64,000 nucleotides of DNA, taken from positions 14,383,254 to 14,447,253 of the forward strand of contig JAQFVV010006197.1 of assembly GCA_028023455.1 (NCBI GenBank), written 5' to 3'. This DNA is from Epiperipatus broadwayi (Eukaryota; Onychophora; Udeonychophora; Euonychophora; Peripatidae). Each line of letters opens with the position of its first letter. Position 1 is the first letter of the stretch. A program made the translations under genes and the position numbers. A model generated the notes under the pieces. The model did not search any database. It was given only the letters and a program-made list of their open reading frames with translations, and was not told the DNA's origin. Shown here in pieces: positions 58,827-64,000 of the stretch.

Positions 58827-60726
58827 AATGTTATATTTTTTTATATGTATAGAATGCATATAGAAATTAAGATTCTGGTATAAACAAAGTTTTTTAAAAA
58901 TAAATTGGTGGTACATAGTTTGCTGAGTGTGTGTTTACTGATTCATTTGCTGAAAAAATAAGAATAAGAAGAAAAAACTTACTGTACCATTTTTTTTTTA
59001 AAAAAAAAAACATCTGACTTTCATTGCAATTAAATATACTGGGCAATATTGTTTTTTTTTTAATAACTTATTTGTAAAACTTTTAGTATTATGCTCAGAA
59101 AACACTTTATTACACAGAATGCTGCACCTCAAATTTGGAAAGGATAATAAAGAAAAATGAAGTGTATGTGCTTTCAACATAAAGCAAAGAAATTTTAATA
59201 AACATCATCATATAACAGCTGGTAGTGCATTTTTTATTTAAATGTTATTGTATATGGTGCTCATCGATGAAAAAATAATTTTTCGCATATTGTAAAGTGT
59301 ATTATCTTTAAAAATTGTAATGTCTTTTTGCTTATTTATATTTTTGTTTGTTTGTTTGTTTATTTTTTTAATGAATACTGTATAATTGAAGTTGTGTATT
59401 TTGAATCTGTTTAATTCATGACTTCAGTGTACATATTTTTCCTTTATGATAAATTAGTTCAGATTAGTTAGGATATGTGATCATTATTCTCAATGTTTAT
59501 GCTAGCTAGAGTCCTGAAACAATAACAGAAAAGTGTTAATAAAAATACAGAGATTAGAATCAATTCTATATGATAACCGTTCATTTTGAAGGTGGAACTC
59601 AATATCATGACCTTTATCAGATTATACTTTTTGTGAATTTTTTTGATGATGTATCTGAAAAATTACTCATCTTTCTGAATATACATTGTAAATGAATAAT
59701 TCTAAATATGGTAGAGTTCTTGGTTTGACCATGATTGATAGGTTTAAAATTAGGTATTTGAAGTGTGGTTTTATTATTATCAAATATTTTCTTTTAATCC
59801 AATGGTTAATATAGCATATTGTATTTTTCATTATATAGAATGCTTATGGCTTCATATTGTGGCATCATCCTCAGTAATAATGACATTTTCCTGCAAGCTA
59901 TTATATAGTCTAGTTTGGCATTTTATTACATTATGCATTCTAAGTATAACTAAAAAGAAATAAATTTGTAAAATAAACATTACATAAACTTTAGTAATAA
60001 ATAATACAAATAACTGTATGGTTTATTGCCAATAATTCATAAAAGGTTTGAGCACCAGAGGTAACAGAACTAATTCCACAGTCTATTGATTTTGACCTCC
60101 AGTCAACTCTTTTACCATTTCTGCAAACTACACACCTCAGTTTTGGTACATATTTGCTTGCCATTTTATTCAATAATTTTTTTTTTAATTGAATTTATTG
60201 GTCAATTAGAAATACAATATGAATACAATGTTTTTTATGGATATTCAGCATTGCTGTCTATGATTAATCTTGTGTTTAAACTTCCAGCAACACCTGATTG
60301 AGCTTGAGGCTGCAAGGGATTGTTCATAATTGAGTGTTCTTGGATTTTTTGGGGAGGTGGAATGTTCAGGTTTTAGACAACTGGTAAATTTCCCAGGTAT
60401 CATTAAATATTCCCATGGGAGCCACTATTTGGTTTTTCTTCTTAATTTTCTCTATGATCTTATAAGATGTAGAGATTAAATCAGTTATTATTTTTGAAGC
60501 TTTGCATTGAAAACAATTAACAATTTAAACATTAAAATTAATTTATCTCTTTAAAATAAATTGTATTGCTATATTTATTTAAAATGCAAATTTATTTTTA
60601 AAAAAGTAATAAATTAACAAGAAAATGTTTATTTATTTTTCACCAAATGGTGAAAAATTATTTTAACTAATGAAATATGTCTATCTTGCAATATTTTTTA
60701 ATTATATTCTAACATTTTATTTTTTT
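58827..60726. other. AT-rich DNA, nothing firmly recognised
   Basis: A minus-strand 60-codon frame (59991-60173) has a Cys-x2-Cys pattern and was considered as a transposase tail but not accepted. (TTTG)n near 59343-59360. Confidence 0.45.
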
Positions 60727-61905
60727 GGTTGTCATCAATAAACCAACATATCCCACTGGATGGCACTGTTTTCGTGCTAAAACACATAAAAATGCCGTTT
60801 CCACGGCCGACACGTTCGAACCCGCGTTTATCTATAATACAACCTTTTTGTTGTACAACAGATTGCAGGCTGCTATGTTGCATCGTAGTACAGCATGTAT
60901 GTTTACGCAGCAAATACATTTTCCCAATTCACATAGTTTATAAAAAGATTACGGCTTGGGGAGAGGGTGTGTTTTTTTGAATTGGATGGAAATGTTATTT
61001 TCATTGGATTTTTTTTTATTTTAAAGTATTGAAATGTTCAGATTTTGTAAAGTAATAATTAACAGACTTTTTACACCGTAGTGTATTGAAGTTTTAAGTA
61101 GTAAATGTTGATGAGATATATGTATAAAGTGAATTGGAATTAGGTAATGCGTCAAGTAACGTACTGTTCGTAACATTTCCACGAGACATTTTAAGATTGT
61201 ACCGTGTGTATATTTTTGAAATAAAAAAGAGCATTAACACAAAAATATCCAGTAAGAAAAGTACAATCGTACACTGTTTTTTTAAATGTCATAAAAAGCA
61301 TATATTATAAACATTTTATATATATATTTGTCGTTGTTTAAAAAAGTTTTAGTTTCTTTCTTTTCTCCAACTACTGTTATACTTTGTTGAATATAGTTTA
61401 CGTTTATTGTTATCATTTATTTTATAGATGTTAGTAAAAAAAAATATTTACAAAAATACGATTTTGATATTTTTTATTTTAACTGTAAACCTAACCCTAA
61501 ACTAACCCTAAAACTAACCGTAACAACTTTTACTTTTACTTGTCATTCTATTTGAAATAAAAAATAGTGGTAAACACCAAAAAAAAAGCCGTAATCCCAG
61601 TAAAAAAATCTCCGATAGAAAATTGATTTTTCTAATAAAAAGAAAACTAAAAAAGACTAATCAAATTTTAATTTGTTTATTTTATTTTACATTTATTATT
61701 ATCATTTAATTTGTATACGTTAATAAAAAATAATATTTAAAATTAAATAATATTTAAAAAAGACGATTTTCGTTTGTTTTTATTTTCGCATTACAAAAAA
61801 CACACAAAATGATTATAATTAACAGCCCGTGAATGATCATATTTTATAGTTTTAGCGTGATAACTGCGCCATCCAGTGGGATATGGTTGCTCATCGACGA
61901 GAACC
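60727..61905. mobile_element. non-autonomous TIR transposon with 8-bp target duplication
   Basis: The ends are imperfect ~50-bp inverted repeats: left GGTTGTCATCAATAAACCAA then CATATCCCACTGGATGGC; right (reversed) GGTTCTCGTCGATGAGCAAC then CATATCCCACTGGATGGC, both continuing to CGTGCTAAAAC/CACGCTAAAAC. Flanking ATTTTTTT at 60719-60726 and 61906-61913 are identical 8-bp target duplications, though low in complexity. No transposase is encoded. Eight-bp duplications occur in hAT, Merlin and P among others. The GG-start termini are not hAT-like (CAG), so the superfamily is open; Merlin is one candidate. Confidence 0.75.
61490..61521. repeat. telomere-like motif cluster
   Basis: Consecutive CCTAACCCTAAACTAACC then CTAAAACTAACCG, i.e. 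degenerate TTAGGG-type units on the minus strand, inside the TIR element at 60727-61905. Confidence 0.7.
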
Positions 61906-61913
61906 ATTTTTTT

Positions 61914-63137
61914 TAAATAAAATAATTCAGCTTAATAAAAAATATGTTTTCAGCTTTCTAAATCAGCTTAATTAATTAATTTATAAGTTATTTTTCTACA
62001 AATTTTACAGTAAAACAAGAACGTATGAAAAACGAGATTGACTTGCATTACCAAATTAGTCTTTATTTTATAAAATCTTACCATTATATATATAAACTGT
62101 AAATTTAAAAAAAGTTGTATAAACTAGTAAAATGATTTTACAATTCTTATTAGTTTATTTTTAAATCAAACAAGGAGACAAACGAACATAAAATAATAAT
62201 AACTAGAAAAACTTTAAATAACGCAGTTGTTTTGACGTTTACTATTGTTTTACTATTTTAAGAAGTAAATATCTGTTAAATTAAAACAATGCTATTTTAA
62301 AGAAGTAAATTTTATTTTTTTACAGTATTGCTTTCCTCTAAAATAAAAAATGCCTCTTCTTAATTAAACTTTTTTTTACAAGTGTTTAGTTCATTTGTTT
62401 CTAAACATTTTTGTAAACAATTTTTTATAGGTATAAATCAATATAGTCAATCTATGAAGGAATTGTAGTGAACTTGGGGGAAAAATCAAAATTGTGTAAA
62501 AAACGAATGAGCTAAAAGATAATGAGTGAATTACTTGGCATCTGGTAATTTTATTAATTATGCTTACATAAATATCTCCCAAGCAGATATGATAGCAATA
62601 AAAATAAATGATAAGTATAGAATTACAAAAAAATTAAGAGAAAGATAAGATGATTATAATTAGAAGAGTTGTGTTTAGAACTACTGGATATGAATAGGAA
62701 ATGCGCAAGATATTAAACAGATTGAATTTTATAAAAATAAATGATTTCCGAACATCATAAATAAATATAATTATATATGATTAAATGTAGTGCAGTTAGC
62801 AAATTTAGCATTACATTTAATTAAAAAACCTCAGCACTTACCTGTATGAAAAATGCTTTTAACTTAAAGGCATTTCGAAAAGATTAATGTTGGAAATATA
62901 AATAAAAAAGAATTAATGAATTCAAATCTAAATTTGCATTGGTGATTGTATTGTAAATTAATAGACTAAAATAATTTTTGGTATATCACAAGATGAAAAG
63001 TAAGCTAGGAAGAAACTAATGTGAAATGGGTTGATGAGGTCACAAAAATTACTGGCACTGGAAAAAATTTTCCTCTTTAGGTAGCTTTGATGCTTAATTA
63101 GTATTGAATTTATAAATATAAATAATAAAAATCTTAG
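61914..63137. other. AT-rich DNA, nothing recognised
   Basis: No ORF match or repeat structure beyond homopolymers. Confidence 0.5.
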
Positions 63138-63182
63138 ATAGATAGAGAGAGAGGGAGGGAGAGAGGGGGGGAGAGAGAGAGT
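63138..63182. repeat. (GA)n/G-rich purine tract
   Basis: About 45 bp of GATA, GAGA and GGGA units, uninterrupted purines over most of its length. Another A/G-rich run follows at 63208-63222. Confidence 0.85.
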
Positions 63183-64000
63183 TATATACCTTGCTTGATT
63201 TTTTTTTTGGGGGGGAGGGAGGAATTTGAAAGGAAAATAAACTTTGAACTGAATAAAAATATTTATCAAATTACTATTTCTGAAATTGATAGCAGATATT
63301 ATTTGATCTCAATCTAAAGCTTTTCATTGTATTAATAAAAAAAAAAGTATTAAACATTCATTGATTAATTATATTGGCAATTATAATTTTATTCCACATT
63401 GTTAATGTATGTAATAATATATTTTATATTATAAATTTCTATTTTAATGTATATTATAAAGAAGCTCTTGACATACTGGTAGTACATCTCTCTGGTACCC
63501 TTTATTTCACGAATTCAAATCTAAACTGAATAATCTTGGAAATGTTTTCTCAGATTATGCTTAAGATTTTTCTTGCCGTATCTCTTAATCAATATAGATA
63601 GATAACCACCTAATATTGGCTGGTAAGTGGGCATTCTTTTAAATGATGTAATAAGGATGAAAAACTATTCACACCATCATCAGCCAGTACTTTGCAAGCT
63701 TGATAACATTTTCTCCTCTAATATTTCTTTATAAATTACTGTTGGAAAGGCGTTTGCACCTATTGACTACTTAAACGCTGTTTTGCTTATATATAAACAT
63801 TAAAAGTCTAAGACCAAACTAGTCAAAATAATTATATAATAAAGTAAGATTAATTTTTAATTTTTTTAATTGTTCAGGATGTTAAGCAATATTTGATTAA
63901 CAGCATGACAGATACTTTTTATTCAAATTGTTGGAATTCTTTTATACTTAGCTAGGAATGAATCTAAAACCTTTTTTCAGTAATCATATACTTCTAATTC
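63183..64000. other. AT-rich DNA; possible tRNA-like SINE scrap at 63470-63530
   Basis: ATACTGGTAGTACATCTCTC and CACGAATTCAAATC have A-box/B-box-like spacing but no supporting structure. Confidence 0.3.

Noticed and set aside
59991-60173. Minus-strand 60-codon frame with RCVVCRNGKR, resembling a piggyBac C-terminal Cys motif
   Set aside because: Only one Cys pair plus one further Cys, no upstream DDE region, no TTAA-flanked ends seen.
1-64000. CRISPR arrays, operons, riboswitches, rRNA
   Set aside because: No regularly spaced repeats, ribosome-binding-site-led gene strings or rRNA-like blocks; the DNA is eukaryotic in character.

Overview
The window looks like a gene-free stretch of a very AT-rich animal genome, most likely an invertebrate. 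It has pervasive A/T runs, short ORFs closed by stops, and decayed retroelements and DNA transposons. I find no bacterial-type gene arrangement and no host gene I can name. Nearly everything recognisable is mobile DNA. The mix (Penelope-like elements with GIY-YIG endonuclease, RTE-type and other LINEs, hAT, mariner and Tigger remnants, tRNA-headed SINEs) fits many invertebrates, so I do not name a species.

Layout. 0-10 kb: a mariner relic at the left edge, a Tigger/pogo relic near 8.6 kb and a foldback repeat near 9.9 kb. 11-15.3 kb: the 5' end of an RTE-type LINE joined in frame to the 3' half of a Penelope-like element (PLE family A), followed by a decayed LINE flanked by ~145-bp inverted repeats. 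16.5-19.9 kb: a small inverted-repeat element, a complete non-autonomous hAT copy with a perfect 8-bp target duplication, a SINE relic and a second hAT transposase C-terminus. 21-26.5 kb: an inverted repeat, a minus-strand LINE RT scrap, a retroposed tRNA-Gly-like sequence with target duplication, and a 3-kb RTE LINE interrupted by a tRNA-derived mini-SINE. 27.7-30 kb: the best-preserved PLE (family B), with one in-frame stop and a frameshift before its endonuclease. 30.7-33.4 kb: a LINE scrap, a mini-SINE, and two PLE-A 3' ends head to head. 37.6-40.9 kb: a palindromic MITE, a 615-bp palindrome of two SINE copies, and a 5'-truncated LINE with poly(A) and target duplication. 42-45.8 kb: SINE relics, a GC-rich island and a palindromic MITE. 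46-50.5 kb: two PLE family C copies in head-to-tail tandem. 50.5-60.7 kb: largely featureless. 60.7-61.9 kb: a TIR element with an 8-bp target duplication and telomere-like motifs inside.

Most interesting signal. The tails of all three PLE families and of the tRNA-headed SINE carry the same kind of module: a CTGANGA-like box, a short hairpin, then a GAAA-like box. This resembles a hammerhead ribozyme core. PLEs are known to carry hammerhead motifs; finding one in a tRNA-headed SINE suggests that PLE machinery, not a LINE, may mobilise that SINE. This is inference and needs a structure search.

No element appears able to move by itself today: every transposase or RT reading frame seen here has stops, frameshifts, deletions or lost catalytic residues.
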